The notes under the pieces were generated by a model, which did no database searches, had not been told where the DNA came from, and worked only from the letters and a program-made list of their open reading frames with translations. A DNA stretch of 64,000 nucleotides from Streptomyces sp. CHD11 (GTDB lineage Bacteria > Actinomycetota > Actinomycetes > Streptomycetales > Streptomycetaceae), in NCBI RefSeq assembly GCF_018638295.1, contig NZ_JABTTS010000010.1, positions 24,844 to 88,843 on the forward strand, written 5' to 3'. The translations under genes and the position numbers were made by a program. Shown piece by piece: positions 8,149 to 16,462 of this stretch. Numbering within the stretch: position 1 is the first letter of the stretch; each line of letters begins with the position of its first letter.

Positions 8149-8769
8149 ATGACCACGCATGACAGTGACGGCACGGGCACGGACGGTGCCGGCTGGGACG
8201 TGCGCGCCGCCTCCTTCGACGAGCAGCCGGACCACGGACTGCGTGACCCGGAGGTGCGCGCGGCCTGGGCCGGGCGGCTGCGGTCCTGGCTGCCCGGACG
8301 CGCGGGGGACGTCCTGGACCTCGGCTGCGGCACCGGCAGCCTGTCGCTCCTCGCGGCCGAGCAGGGGCACCGGATCACCGGGGTCGACCGCTCCCCGGCC
8401 ATGGTGGCGCTCGCCAGGGAGAAGCTCGCAGGCCGTGACGCGGTGTTCCTCACCGGCGACGCGACGGCTCCGCCGGTCGGCGGGGAGCGCTACGACGCCG
8501 TCCTCGTCCGGCACGTGCTGTGGGCTCTGCCCGAACCGGAGCGGGCCCTGCGGCACTGGCGGGACCTGCTGCGCCCGGGTGGGCGGCTGGTGCTGATCGA
8601 GGGGGTGTGGGGGACGGTGAGCCCGGCCGGCATACCCGCGGACCGGCTCACCGCCCTCCTCGCCCCGGCCGGCGGACAGGTGCGCGTGGAGCGGCTGTCC
8701 GGGGACGCGGCGCTGTGGGGCCGGGAGGTGGACGACGAGCGCTACGCGGTGATCGCGGTCCCGGGGTGA
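8149..8769 (+). CDS. SAM-dependent class I methyltransferase
   Basis: 206 aa, Methyltransf_11-like. The SAM-binding motif I VLDLGCGTGSLSLLA lies at about 58-72, the acidic motif GVDRSP at 82-87, and motif III-like RLVLIEGVWG after the LRPGG loop near 145. This is a compact stand-alone methyltransferase; the substrate cannot be deduced. The ATG at 8149 is preferred because the methyltransferase-like sequence starts there; an upstream in-frame extension has no RBS. The gene is monocistronic and converges on the DUF402 gene. Confidence 0.82.
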   Translation: MTTHDSDGTGTDGAGWDVRAASFDEQPDHGLRDPEVRAAWAGRLRSWLPGRAGDVLDLGCGTGSLSLLAAEQGHRITGVDRSPAMVALAREKLAGRDAVFLTGDATAPPVGGERYDAVLVRHVLWALPEPERALRHWRDLLRPGGRLVLIEGVWGTVSPAGIPADRLTALLAPAGGQVRVERLSGDAALWGREVDDERYAVIAVPG

Positions 8770-8779
8770 GCCGCGACTC

Positions 8780-9280
8780 TCACGCGAGCAGCGCGCCGAA
8801 CCGGCCCCCGTGGGCCCGGGCGTCCAGTTCGTCGAGGGCGGCCACCGCGGCGGCCGCCGCCTCGGGGTCGGTGCCGAGCAGACCACTCGCCGCGAACTCG
8901 TCCTCGTCCAGCCGCCGTACGTCCGTGCCGTCCGCGGAGACCCACAGGTCCAGGTCGAGATCCTCGACGACCAGCCGCCCGGCCGAGAGCTCCGCCGGCC
9001 GCGTGATGTCGCAGTAGTGCCCCTTGAGGGTGCCTTCGGCGGTGCGGACCTCCTTCACCGAGTACCACCGGTCGCGCCAGTAGTGCTCCGTGAAGACGTC
9101 CCCCGGCTCGAAACGGACGAAGCCGAAGTCGCGCACACCGGCCCCCGCCCAGGGGGCGCGCACGCTGACATGGACGCCGTCGTCGGCGAGCAGTTCCGCG
9201 GGATAGCGGATCTTCATCCGTCCCGCCTTGACCAGGACGACCTCCACCCGCGCCGGCCCGTCAGCCGCGTGTGCGGACAT
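8780..9280 (-). CDS. DUF402 (FomD-like) hydrolase domain protein
   Basis: 166 aa. The DUF402 fold is recognisable in FTEHYWRDRWYSVKEV, the GHYCDITRPAEL strand and DLDLDLWVSADG with its run of acidic metal ligands. Characterised relatives are nucleoside di/triphosphate phosphatases and FomD, which releases CMP from cytidylylated phosphonates, all needing divalent metal. The true substrate here is unknown. The start overlaps the end of the upstream GNAT gene by 20 bases, so the two are probably translated as an operon. Confidence 0.78.
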   Translation of the reverse strand: MSAHAADGPARVEVVLVKAGRMKIRYPAELLADDGVHVSVRAPWAGAGVRDFGFVRFEPGDVFTEHYWRDRWYSVKEVRTAEGTLKGHYCDITRPAELSAGRLVVEDLDLDLWVSADGTDVRRLDEDEFAASGLLGTDPEAAAAAVAALDELDARAHGGRFGALLA

Positions 9281-10190
9281 ACCGCACCTCCGTCCCGCAG
9301 ATCTCGTAGCCGAACCACTTGTTGATCGCGATCATCGGCTCGTTCCCGGTGTCGTTGCCCGTGAACGCCTCCGTGTACCCGGCCGCGCGGGCCCGATGCA
9401 GGGAGTCGTTCTTCGCGAGCTTGGCCAGGCCCCGGCCGCGGTGGGCGCGGGCGGTGCCGGTCATCCCCGTGGCGTACCGGGTGCCGCCGTCCGCGCGGGC
9501 CGCGGAGAAGGCGGCGGGACGGCCGTCGACCAGCGCCACGGTGGTCAGCTCCGCGCTGAACAGCGGATGCCGCCAGGTCTCCGCCAGCCAGGCCTCGTAG
9601 TCGGTGAGCTCGGTGTCCACGTCGCTCGGCTCGTCCGCGGTCGTCTCCGCGTCCAGTTCGAAGAGCGGGCGCGGGTCGGCGGCGAAGTCGGAGGCCGGGC
9701 GCAGTTCCACACCCGGCGGCGGCTCCCGGAGCGGGGGCAGGGCGCCGTTCGCCAGGTCCAGACGGAGGAAGTGGGCGGAGCGGCCGGCCCGGTAGCCGTG
9801 CCGTCCGGCGAAGGCGCGGTTGCCCGGCTCGTCCAGCACCCAGGCCAGCAGCCTGGTGGCCCCGTGAGCGGTCAGGTGCTTCTCGGCGGCGCGTACCAGC
9901 AGGGTCCCGGCGCCCCGGCGCGTGTGCTCCGGGTGGACGTACACGTTGAGGCTGCCCTGGCCGGGCTCGGCGCTCTCGTGCGTCAGGTGCACCTGGGCCG
10001 TGCCGATCACCTCTCCGTCCGCCACGGCCACCAGGGGCCGGTAGTGGGCGTCGGGACGCAGCTGGGTCAGGTCGTGGGCCAGGGAGCCCGGGGTGACGAG
10101 GATGAACGGCAGCGCGGCATGCCGGACGCGGGCGAAGCCCTCGAGATCGGCGCGCGCGTCGGGGCGCAGGTCGCGGACGGTCACTGTCAT
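9261..10190 (-). CDS. Tandem GNAT-family N-acetyltransferase
   Basis: 309 aa with two GNAT repeats. The first (residues 1-150) has the acetyl-CoA loop VHPEHTRRGAGTLL. The second (about 160-309) has a degenerate equivalent, TARAHRGRGLAKLAK, followed by AINKWFGYEI, the typical GNAT C-terminal strand. Double GNATs of this kind include mycothiol synthase and aminoglycoside-type enzymes, but this one is not MshD by sequence, and the substrate is unknown. The start ATG at 10190 faces the GntR gene across 71 bases, and the downstream DUF402 gene overlaps by 20 bases. Confidence 0.82.
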   Translation of the reverse strand: MTVTVRDLRPDARADLEGFARVRHAALPFILVTPGSLAHDLTQLRPDAHYRPLVAVADGEVIGTAQVHLTHESAEPGQGSLNVYVHPEHTRRGAGTLLVRAAEKHLTAHGATRLLAWVLDEPGNRAFAGRHGYRAGRSAHFLRLDLANGALPPLREPPPGVELRPASDFAADPRPLFELDAETTADEPSDVDTELTDYEAWLAETWRHPLFSAELTTVALVDGRPAAFSAARADGGTRYATGMTGTARAHRGRGLAKLAKNDSLHRARAAGYTEAFTGNDTGNEPMIAINKWFGYEICGTEVRYVRTRG

Positions 10191-10261
10191 GAGGGCGCAC
10201 GCTACGGGGGCGTGGCCGGGGGACGCCTCCCATTTTCCGGCGGGTGCGGGACAATCGGGCC

Positions 10262-10627
10262 GTGACCTTGAAGATCCATATCGATGACGACACACCGCCG
10301 TACGAGCAGGTGCGGGCGCAGATCTCCGAGCAGGCCCGGTCGGGTGTGCTGCCGGTGGGGTACCGGCTGCCGACGGTGCGGGGGCTGGCCGGGACGCTCG
10401 GCCTCGCGGCGAACACGGTGGCCAAGGCGTACCGGGCGCTGGAGGCGGACGGGGTGATCGAGACGCGGGGGCGCAACGGGACGTTCGTCGCTGCGGCGGG
10501 GGCAGGAGCGGAGCGGGAGCTGGCGTCCGCGGGCCAGGCGTATGCCGCGAGGGCGCGGCGGCTGGGGTGCTCGGAGGAGGAGGCGCTGGCGGCGGTGCGG
10601 GACGCACTGCGTGCGGCGTACGGGTGA
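10262..10627 (+). CDS. GntR-family regulator, YtrA subfamily
   Basis: 121 aa from GTG 10262. The winged helix-turn-helix is clear: TPPYEQVRAQISEQARSG, then RLPTVRGLAGTLGLAANTVAKAYRALEADGVIETRG. Only a short helical tail follows, as in YtrA-type repressors, which usually control ABC transporters. No ABC operon is adjacent, so autoregulation or control of the divergent GNAT-DUF402 pair is the simplest guess. It likely acts as a dimer on DNA in the divergent 71-bp region. Confidence 0.85.
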   Translation: MTLKIHIDDDTPPYEQVRAQISEQARSGVLPVGYRLPTVRGLAGTLGLAANTVAKAYRALEADGVIETRGRNGTFVAAAGAGAERELASAGQAYAARARRLGCSEEEALAAVRDALRAAYG

Positions 10628-10648
10628 GCGGTGTCCTGGCGGGGCCCT

Positions 10649-10712
10649 GCTTGCGGGTGCGGGTGCGGGTGCGGGTGCGGGTGCGGGTGAGGGTGAGCGT
10701 GCGGGTGGGTTG
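10649..10712 (+). repeat. Hexanucleotide tandem repeat (GCGGGT)n
   Basis: Immediately after the GntR gene the sequence cycles through gcgggt about six to seven times before degrading to gagggtgagcgtgcgggtgggtt. It is simple-sequence DNA, possibly polymorphic by slippage. It does not encode a plausible protein in any frame. Confidence 0.8.
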
Positions 10713-10715
10713 GGG

Positions 10716-10748
10716 CTGGGCGCGCAGTTCCCCGCGCCCCTGGGGGCT
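10716..10748. terminator. Streptomyces-type GC hairpin (GCGCAGTTCCCCGCGCCCC element)
   Basis: The segment gggcgcgcagttccccgcgccc forms a stem-loop (gggcgcg against cgcgccc). This element, with its cgcagttccccgcgcccc core, occurs very often between Streptomyces genes and is thought to act in termination or RNA 3'-end protection. Between here and 10824 I see nothing else. Confidence 0.5.
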
Positions 10749-10824
10749 GGGGTGGGCGTCGGCTGTGACGCTGCCGCCGTCCGGCCGTCCCGCCGTTGCC
10801 GGGGTGTTGGTCGGTGAGGGGGTT

Positions 10825-11919
10825 CTACAGGTACAGGCCTGCTTCCGTGGTGGGGCGGGGTTCCGGGAGGGTGGTGGGGGACGTGCCGCGGCGCAGGGCG
10901 TACAGCTCGGCCAGGGTCGCGCCCTCGCGGCCGACGCCCTCCTCGGTGCCCAGCCAGTTCACCGCCTCCGCGCGGGTCAGCTGACCCACCTCGATCCGGG
11001 CCAGGCAGCGGCCGGGGCGGACCACGGCCGGGTGCAGGCGCTCCAGGTCCTCGTTGGTGGTGACCCCGACCAGGACGTTGCGGCCCTGGCCGAGCAGACC
11101 GTCCGTCAGGTTCAGCAGCCGGGACAGCGCCTGCCCGGCGGTGTGCTTGGCCTCGCCGCGGATCAGTTCGTCGCAGTCCTCGAGGAGCAGCAGCCGCCAG
11201 CGGCCCTTGCCCGCCGCGTCCTCCTCGCCGATCGCGATGTCCATCAGGTAGCCGACGTCGGAGAAGAGCCGTTCCGGGTCCAGCACGCAGTCCACCTGGC
11301 ACCAGTCCCGCCAGGACCGGGCCAGCGTGCGCAGTGCGGAGGTCTTGCCGGTGCCCGGCGGGCCGTGCAGCAGGAGCAGCCGGCCGGAGATGTCCTCGGG
11401 GGTGGTCTTCATCAGACGGTCCATCGCGTCCGCCACCGGCGCGGTGTAGTTGGACCGGATCTCCTCCCAGGTGCCCGCCGAGATCTGCCGGGTGGTGCGG
11501 TGCGGGCCGCGCCTGGGGGAGACGTACCAGAACCCCATGGCGACGTTCTCCGGCTGTGGTTCGGGCTCGTCCGCCGCGCCGTCGGTGGCCTCGTCCAGGA
11601 TCTTCGCGGCGAGGTCGGCGCTGGTCGCGGTGACCGTGACGTCGGCGCCCCGGTTCCAGCGGGAGACCAGCAGCGTCCAGCCGTCGCCCTCGGCCAGGGT
11701 GGCGCTGCGGTCGTCGTCCCTGGCGAGCCGCAGCACTCGCGCGCCCGCGGGCAGCAGGGTCGCGCCGGAGCGCACGCGGTCGATGTTGACGGCGTGCGAG
11801 TACGGCTGCTCGCCCGTCGCGAAGCGGCCGAGGAACAGCGCGTCGACGACATCGGACGGGGAGTCGCTGTCGTCGACGTTGAGCCGGATCGGCAGTGCGT
11901 CGTGCGGGTGCGCGGACAT
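10825..11919 (-). CDS. AAA-family ATPase (DUF5925-type N-terminal domain)
   Basis: 364 aa from ATG 11919; an in-frame GTG at 11937 would add six residues. The N-terminal half (about 1-165) is a Streptomyces-specific domain with LNVDDSDSPSDVVDALFLGRF. The second half is an AAA module: Walker A LLLHGPPGTGKTSALRTLAR, Walker B LLLLEDCDEL, sensor 1 VLVGVTTNED, and an arginine-finger region HPAVVRPGRCLARIEV. It resembles cell-division-48/FtsH-like single-AAA remodelers, acting as a cytosolic oligomer. No partner is encoded next door, and the role is unknown. Confidence 0.8.
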   Translation of the reverse strand: MSAHPHDALPIRLNVDDSDSPSDVVDALFLGRFATGEQPYSHAVNIDRVRSGATLLPAGARVLRLARDDDRSATLAEGDGWTLLVSRWNRGADVTVTATSADLAAKILDEATDGAADEPEPQPENVAMGFWYVSPRRGPHRTTRQISAGTWEEIRSNYTAPVADAMDRLMKTTPEDISGRLLLLHGPPGTGKTSALRTLARSWRDWCQVDCVLDPERLFSDVGYLMDIAIGEEDAAGKGRWRLLLLEDCDELIRGEAKHTAGQALSRLLNLTDGLLGQGRNVLVGVTTNEDLERLHPAVVRPGRCLARIEVGQLTRAEAVNWLGTEEGVGREGATLAELYALRRGTSPTTLPEPRPTTEAGLYL

Positions 11920-11980
11920 GCCGCCATGATCGGTCACCGGGACGCCGCGCGCACCCGGTTTCCGAGGTGCGCGCGGATCG

Positions 11981-12229
11981 TCACCGTACGGGCCCGTCTG
12001 TTCGATCCGGCGGGCGGCGGATCAGCCGTCCGGCCTGGCGGGCGCGGCGCGCCATCGCGTACCCCTTGGTCAGGGCCCGGTCCCCGGTGACGGCGCGGGT
12101 GACGGCCCGGCCCCTCGACCAGCCGTTCGACTCGGCCGTGGACGTGGACCTGCGCACCGTCAGGCGCCGCAGGGCGTACGGCCGCTGGGCGCGGCGGGCG
12201 AGGCCGACGGCGAGGGCGATGCGGCCCAC
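11981..12229 (-). CDS. Possible small basic protein, unknown
   Basis: A minus-strand frame of 82 codons from GTG 12229 to TGA 11981 has G or C at almost every third position, as real Streptomyces genes do. It reads VGRIALAVGLARRAQRPYAL at the start and is rich in Arg and Ala. The frame stays open and G/C-biased upstream to about LDEIRPRG (near 12280), but I see no good start or RBS there, so the start is uncertain. The product is unrecognised. It is divergent from the GDSL lipase gene and lies between two confidently called genes. Confidence 0.42.
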   Translation of the reverse strand: MGRIALAVGLARRAQRPYALRRLTVRRSTSTAESNGWSRGRAVTRAVTGDRALTKGYAMARRARQAGRLIRRPPDRTDGPVR

Positions 12230-12374
12230 TCCGTAGGGGGCGTCAGGGGTGGAGGATCCCCGCGGCCGGATCTCGTCCAGGAACGAACGGTAACAGTTTT
12301 GGCATGGACACTTCCAGTCAACACGCGTAGTTGGTACCACGGTTGGGGCAGAGATCCTGCTAAAGGGAGGTTCC

Positions 12375-13181
12375 ATGAGACGTTCCCGACTTGTCCTCTT
12401 CCTCGGCGCACTCCTTCTCGCCGTCACCACCGCCCTCACCGGGGCCGCGGCCGCGCACGCGTCCCAACAGGCCGCGCCCGGCGGCTACGTGGCGCTCGGC
12501 GACTCCTACTCCTCGGGTGTCGGAGCCGGTAGCTACATCTCCTCCAGTGGCGACTGCAAGCGCAGCACGAAGGCATACCCCTACCTCTGGGCGGCCGCCA
12601 ACTCACCCTCGTCCTTCGACTTCACCGCCTGCTCGGGCGCTCGAACGAGTGATGTTCTCTCCGGGCAGCTCGGCCCGCTCTCCAGCTCCACCGGCCTGGT
12701 CTCGATCAGCGTCGGCGGCAACGACGCCGGTTTCGCCGACGTCATGACGACCTGTGTGCTCCAGTCCGAGAGCTCCTGCCTCGACCGGATCGCCACCGCG
12801 CGGGCGTACGTCGGCTCGACGCTGCCCGGCCGGCTCGACGGCGTGTACTCGGCGATCCGCGACCGGGCGCCGAACGCGGAGGTCGTGGTGCTCGGTTACC
12901 CCCGCTTCTACAAGCTCGGCACCACCTGCATCGGCCTCTCCGAGACCAAGCGGAAGGCGATCAACGAAGCCGCCGACCTCCTCGCCGGCACCATCGCCCA
13001 GCGCGCCGCGGCGCACGGCTACGCCTTCGGTGACGTCCGCACCACCTTCACCGGCCACGAGATCTGCTCCGGCAGCTCATGGCTGCACAGCGTGGACTGG
13101 CTCAACATCGGCAACTCGTACCACCCGAAGGCGGCCGGCCAGTCGGGCGGCTACCTGCCGGTGCTGAACGCGGCGGCCTGA
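12375..13181 (+). CDS. Secreted GDSL/SGNH lipase-esterase
   Basis: 268 aa extracellular hydrolase of the SGNH superfamily, close to the Streptomyces rimosus lipase type (SCO1725 in S. coelicolor, recalled). GGGAGG lies 5-10 bases before the ATG. The signal peptide runs to about AAAAHAS (residue 30). Block I is YVALGDSYSSG with nucleophile Ser44, block III is SVGGNDAGF (oxyanion Asn), and block V is GNSYHPKAAGQ (catalytic His). Six cysteines (DCKR, TACSG, TTCVL, SSCLD, TTCIG, EICSG) form the three disulfides typical of this group. Such enzymes act as lipase, phospholipase or thioesterase. The stop lies only 4 bases from the convergent kinase stop. Confidence 0.93.
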   Translation: MRRSRLVLFLGALLLAVTTALTGAAAAHASQQAAPGGYVALGDSYSSGVGAGSYISSSGDCKRSTKAYPYLWAAANSPSSFDFTACSGARTSDVLSGQLGPLSSSTGLVSISVGGNDAGFADVMTTCVLQSESSCLDRIATARAYVGSTLPGRLDGVYSAIRDRAPNAEVVVLGYPRFYKLGTTCIGLSETKRKAINEAADLLAGTIAQRAAAHGYAFGDVRTTFTGHEICSGSSWLHSVDWLNIGNSYHPKAAGQSGGYLPVLNAAA

Positions 13182-13185
13182 CCGG

Positions 13186-14814
13186 TCAGTACTCCTCGTC
13201 CTGCGAACCGGAGGCAGTCTCGGAGGCCCCGCCCGTCGGGGTCTCCGACCCGCACGTCACCGAGAACGGAACCGTCCGCGAGGTGGTGTGCACCGGCTCG
13301 CGGACCTCGACACCGATCGCGCTCCGGTACGTCCCGCTCTCCGAGTACGTCGTCACGGAGACCGTGTCCTCCTTCGACCGCCCGCCCCCCTCGGGGAACG
13401 ACAGCTTCCGCCAGCCGGGATCGGCCACCGAGCCGTCCTCGGCCACCCAGCGGTAGGACACCTCGGCCGGCAGCCGGCCCACGGTGAACGTCGCCGTGAA
13501 GGCGGGCGCCCGCTCACCCGGCGGCGGACAGCTCCCGGAGTACTCCGTGCGCGCGCCGGTCACCGTGACCGACACGGTCCGCGGCGGCGGAGCGCCCGCT
13601 CGTTCATCGTCGTCCCCGACGGTGGGCGAGGGCGCCGGATCCTCCGTGCGCGGCGCCCCGCCGGCGCCCTCGGTCCCTTCCTCACCGGTCCGCGCGGGTG
13701 AACTCGCGCCTTTGCCGGCGCTCTTGCCCTCCGGTCCGCCGCCCTGGCGGTTCAGCAGGGCGTACGTCAGCCCGGCCAGCGCCAGGGCCAGGACGACCAC
13801 GCCCGCGACCAGGACGACGGCACCGCGCCGGTCGCGCCCCGGCCGGGTGACCGCGGTGGCCGGATCTCTCGTGAGCGGCTGCCGGGGAGCGGGCGACGGC
13901 GTCACCGCCGGGGACGCAGCCGGAAGCGGAAGCGCGGCCACCGTGGGGGCGTACGGCCCCGGACGTGTCGTGTCCGCGCGCGAGGCCCCGCCCGCCGCGA
14001 TGAGCCGCAGCTCCTCCTGCGCCCGCTCCGCCGACAGCCGCTCGGCCGGTTGCTTGCGCAACAGCCCGTCGATGACGGGGGCGAGCGGACCGGCCCGTCG
14101 CGGCGGTGGCAGCTCCTCGTCCACGATCGCCCGCAGCGTGCTCAGCGGAGTGTCGTGCCGAAAGGGCGAGACGCCCTCCACCGCCGCGTACAGCAGCACG
14201 CCGAGCGACCACAGATCCGACTCGGGTCCCGGCGTACGCCCCAGCGCACGCTCCGGGGCGAGGAACTCGGGCGAGCCGACGACCTCCCCGGTCATGGTGA
14301 GTGCGGAGCTGCCCTCGACCATGGCGATCCCGAAGTCGGTGAGCACGACCCGTCCGTCGTTCGAGATCAGCACGTTCCCGGGCTTCACATCCCGGTGCAG
14401 CACCCCGGCCCCGTGCGCCGCCCGCAGTGCGGTGAGCACCTCCGCGCCGATGCCCGCGGCCCTCGGCGGCGCGATCGGGCCCTCCGCTTCCAGCACCTCG
14501 GCGAGCGACAGGCCGCGGACCAGTTCCATGACGATCCACGGGCGCCCGTCCTCGGTCGCCACGTCGTACACCGTCACGACGTTGCGGTCGGCGATCCGGG
14601 CCGCCGCCCACGCCTCACGCTCCAGACGGGCGTACATCCGCTCCACGTCCGACGCCGGCAGTCCGGCCGGGGCGCGCACCTCCTTGACGGCGACCTCGCG
14701 GTGCAGCAGCTCGTCGCGGGCCCGCCACACCGTTCCCATCCCGCCCTCGCCGAGCGGTGACAGCAGCCGGTAGCGGTCCGCGATCACCCGCTCACTGCCC
14801 GGTTCTTCGGACAC
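13186..14814 (-). CDS. Membrane-bound Ser/Thr protein kinase (PknB-like kinase domain)
   Basis: 542 aa from GTG 14814. Hanks-type kinase in residues 15-270: glycine loop PLGEGGMGTVWRA, VAVKEV lysine, catalytic HRDVKPGNVL, DFG in LTDFGIAM, and the GSPEFLAPE activation segment. A Pro/Ala linker and one membrane helix (VVLVAGVVVLALALAGLTYALL, near 365-385) follow. The external C-terminal part has no PASTA repeats; it is a Ser/Thr/Glu-rich linker plus an Ig-like beta domain with two cysteines. The gene is last in a minus-strand run DUF4331-TPR-NicO-kinase, 49 bases after the NicO stop, and may respond to the same envelope signal. Confidence 0.88.
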   Translation of the reverse strand: MSEEPGSERVIADRYRLLSPLGEGGMGTVWRARDELLHREVAVKEVRAPAGLPASDVERMYARLEREAWAAARIADRNVVTVYDVATEDGRPWIVMELVRGLSLAEVLEAEGPIAPPRAAGIGAEVLTALRAAHGAGVLHRDVKPGNVLISNDGRVVLTDFGIAMVEGSSALTMTGEVVGSPEFLAPERALGRTPGPESDLWSLGVLLYAAVEGVSPFRHDTPLSTLRAIVDEELPPPRRAGPLAPVIDGLLRKQPAERLSAERAQEELRLIAAGGASRADTTRPGPYAPTVAALPLPAASPAVTPSPAPRQPLTRDPATAVTRPGRDRRGAVVLVAGVVVLALALAGLTYALLNRQGGGPEGKSAGKGASSPARTGEEGTEGAGGAPRTEDPAPSPTVGDDDERAGAPPPRTVSVTVTGARTEYSGSCPPPGERAPAFTATFTVGRLPAEVSYRWVAEDGSVADPGWRKLSFPEGGGRSKEDTVSVTTYSESGTYRSAIGVEVREPVHTTSRTVPFSVTCGSETPTGGASETASGSQDEEY

Positions 14815-14863
14815 GGCGCCCCCATTCGCATCCGGGCGAGTTCTCCCTCCCTGTGAAAGTAGC

Positions 14864-16462
14864 TCAGCCGAGTGCGGATGCGGCCCCCCTGAACAGCAAT
14901 CCGGCTCCCAGGACCACGACGACGAAGGCCGACCCCAGGGGCGCACTCCGGCGCACCAGGGCCGCCCAGGGGGCAGCCGTCCAGCGCGGACGCCGGGCGA
15001 GCAGCCGGGTCATGCCGCTGCCGGCCTTGACGACCGCGTACCCGGCCGCCGTGAGGGTGAGGGCCAGCCCGACCCCGTACGCGACCACGAGCAGCAGCCC
15101 GAACCAGGCATGGCCGAGCGCCGCGGCGCCGACCAGCACCACGACGGCGGACGGGCTGGGCACCAGCCCGCCGGCGAACCCGAGCAGGATCGTGCCGCGC
15201 AGGGTGGGCGCGGTGGGGTGGGTGTGGGTGCGGCCGCCGTGGGTGTGCTCGACGTGGGTGTGAGCGTGGGGGTGCTCGTGGCCGGACGGGTGGTCGTGGC
15301 CGTGGCCGTGGTCGTGGTCGTGGTCGTGGGGGTGCTTGTGGCCGGACAGGTGGCCGTGATCGTGGTCGTGGTCCTGCCCGTGTTCGTGCCGGTGGCCGTC
15401 CCCGTGCCGGTGGCCGTGTGCCCCGTGGTCCCGGCCGCGCAGGGCTCGGCGTACGAGGCTCGCGCCGGCCAGGGTGACCAGGACGCCGCTGGCGATGCCC
15501 AGCCAGGCGATCACCGAGGGCGCGGCGGCCGAACCCGCCGTGACCAGCAGGCCCAGGGCGACCACGCCGAGGGTGTGGGTGACCGTCACCGAGGCGGCCA
15601 TCGGCAGGACGTCCCGGAGCCGGGCCCTGGCTCCGCGCGCCGCCGCCGTCGCGGCCATCAGGGTCTTGCCGTGGCCCGGGGCGAGCGCGTGCGCCGCACC
15701 GAGGACGACGGCGATCAGCAGGGCGAGCGCGGCGAAGCCGGCGGTCAGGTCGCGCCGGGCGACGATGTCGTCGAGTGCGCGGGTCCAGCGGTCGGCGCCG
15801 CGCGGCAGCACGGCGGAGGCGGGCGCGTCGGCCTCCTCCTCCGCCAGGGCCGGACCGCCGGGGCGCAGACGCAGGGTCGCCGTCCTGGTGTCGGCCGGGG
15901 ACGAGAGCAGTTCCTCCGGATACCGGGTCAGTTCGCGGGACAGCGAGGCCGAGGGCACGTCCGAGGCGGTGAGCGTCGTACGGTCCCCCCGCGCGGTGAT
16001 CTCCCGCCAGCCCGGCCCGGACGCCGCGCCCGCCCCCCGGAAGCGGAGCTCCACACCCTCCCGTTCCGGGAGCGGCGCGGTCAGCCGGCACTCCACGCGG
16101 AGGGTGTCGAGCCCCGCCTGGCCGGGACGCACCCGCGCGCGTGCGTCCCGGACGGCCAGCGGGACGGTACGGCCGTCGACCCGCACCTCGCTCTCCCGCG
16201 CGGCGGTGGCACAGCGTTCCCGGGCCCACCCGTCCCGGCCCAGCCGCTCGACGTCCGGGCCGGCCTGTGTGGCCGGGATCTCGGCGAGGTCCTCGACATG
16301 ACGGACGCGGAGTTCACCGGGTGCGGTGATCAGCCCGTCGTAGCGGTTGACGGTGAAGTTGCCGAGCGGGTGCGCGCTCGCCGTGCCGGCCGGGAGCAGC
16401 GTGAGCGCGCCGGCGGCGGTGAGCACGGCGGCGCCGGCGGCGAGGGAACGGCGGGGGATCAA
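14864..16462 (-). CDS. NicO/HupE-type metal (nickel/cobalt) transporter with large external domain and His-rich loop
   Basis: 532 aa. The start is TTG 16462, behind GGAGG, in a TTGA overlap with the stop of the TPR gene. A signal-like segment ending ASAHPLGNFTVNRYDG leads into an extracytoplasmic beta domain (about 30-255). The NicO membrane part follows: motif HALAPGHGKTLMAATAAARG, several hydrophobic helices, a loop at about 345-417 containing 29 His in 73 residues, then helices with GFAGGLVPSPSAVVVLVGA. HAxxPGHGKT and the His loop are hallmarks of RcnA/NicO Ni/Co exporters and importers. The direction of transport cannot be told. Translational coupling to the TPR gene indicates a joint function. 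Confidence 0.85.
   Translation of the reverse strand: MIPRRSLAAGAAVLTAAGALTLLPAGTASAHPLGNFTVNRYDGLITAPGELRVRHVEDLAEIPATQAGPDVERLGRDGWARERCATAARESEVRVDGRTVPLAVRDARARVRPGQAGLDTLRVECRLTAPLPEREGVELRFRGAGAASGPGWREITARGDRTTLTASDVPSASLSRELTRYPEELLSSPADTRTATLRLRPGGPALAEEEADAPASAVLPRGADRWTRALDDIVARRDLTAGFAALALLIAVVLGAAHALAPGHGKTLMAATAAARGARARLRDVLPMAASVTVTHTLGVVALGLLVTAGSAAAPSVIAWLGIASGVLVTLAGASLVRRALRGRDHGAHGHRHGDGHRHEHGQDHDHDHGHLSGHKHPHDHDHDHGHGHDHPSGHEHPHAHTHVEHTHGGRTHTHPTAPTLRGTILLGFAGGLVPSPSAVVVLVGAAALGHAWFGLLLVVAYGVGLALTLTAAGYAVVKAGSGMTRLLARRPRWTAAPWAALVRRSAPLGSAFVVVVLGAGLLFRGAASALG

Noticed and set aside
15230..15420. gtggtcgtg repeats suggesting a CRISPR-like or satellite array
   Set aside because: The repeats are codons of the histidine-rich loop of the NicO transporter; there are no conserved repeat-spacer units.
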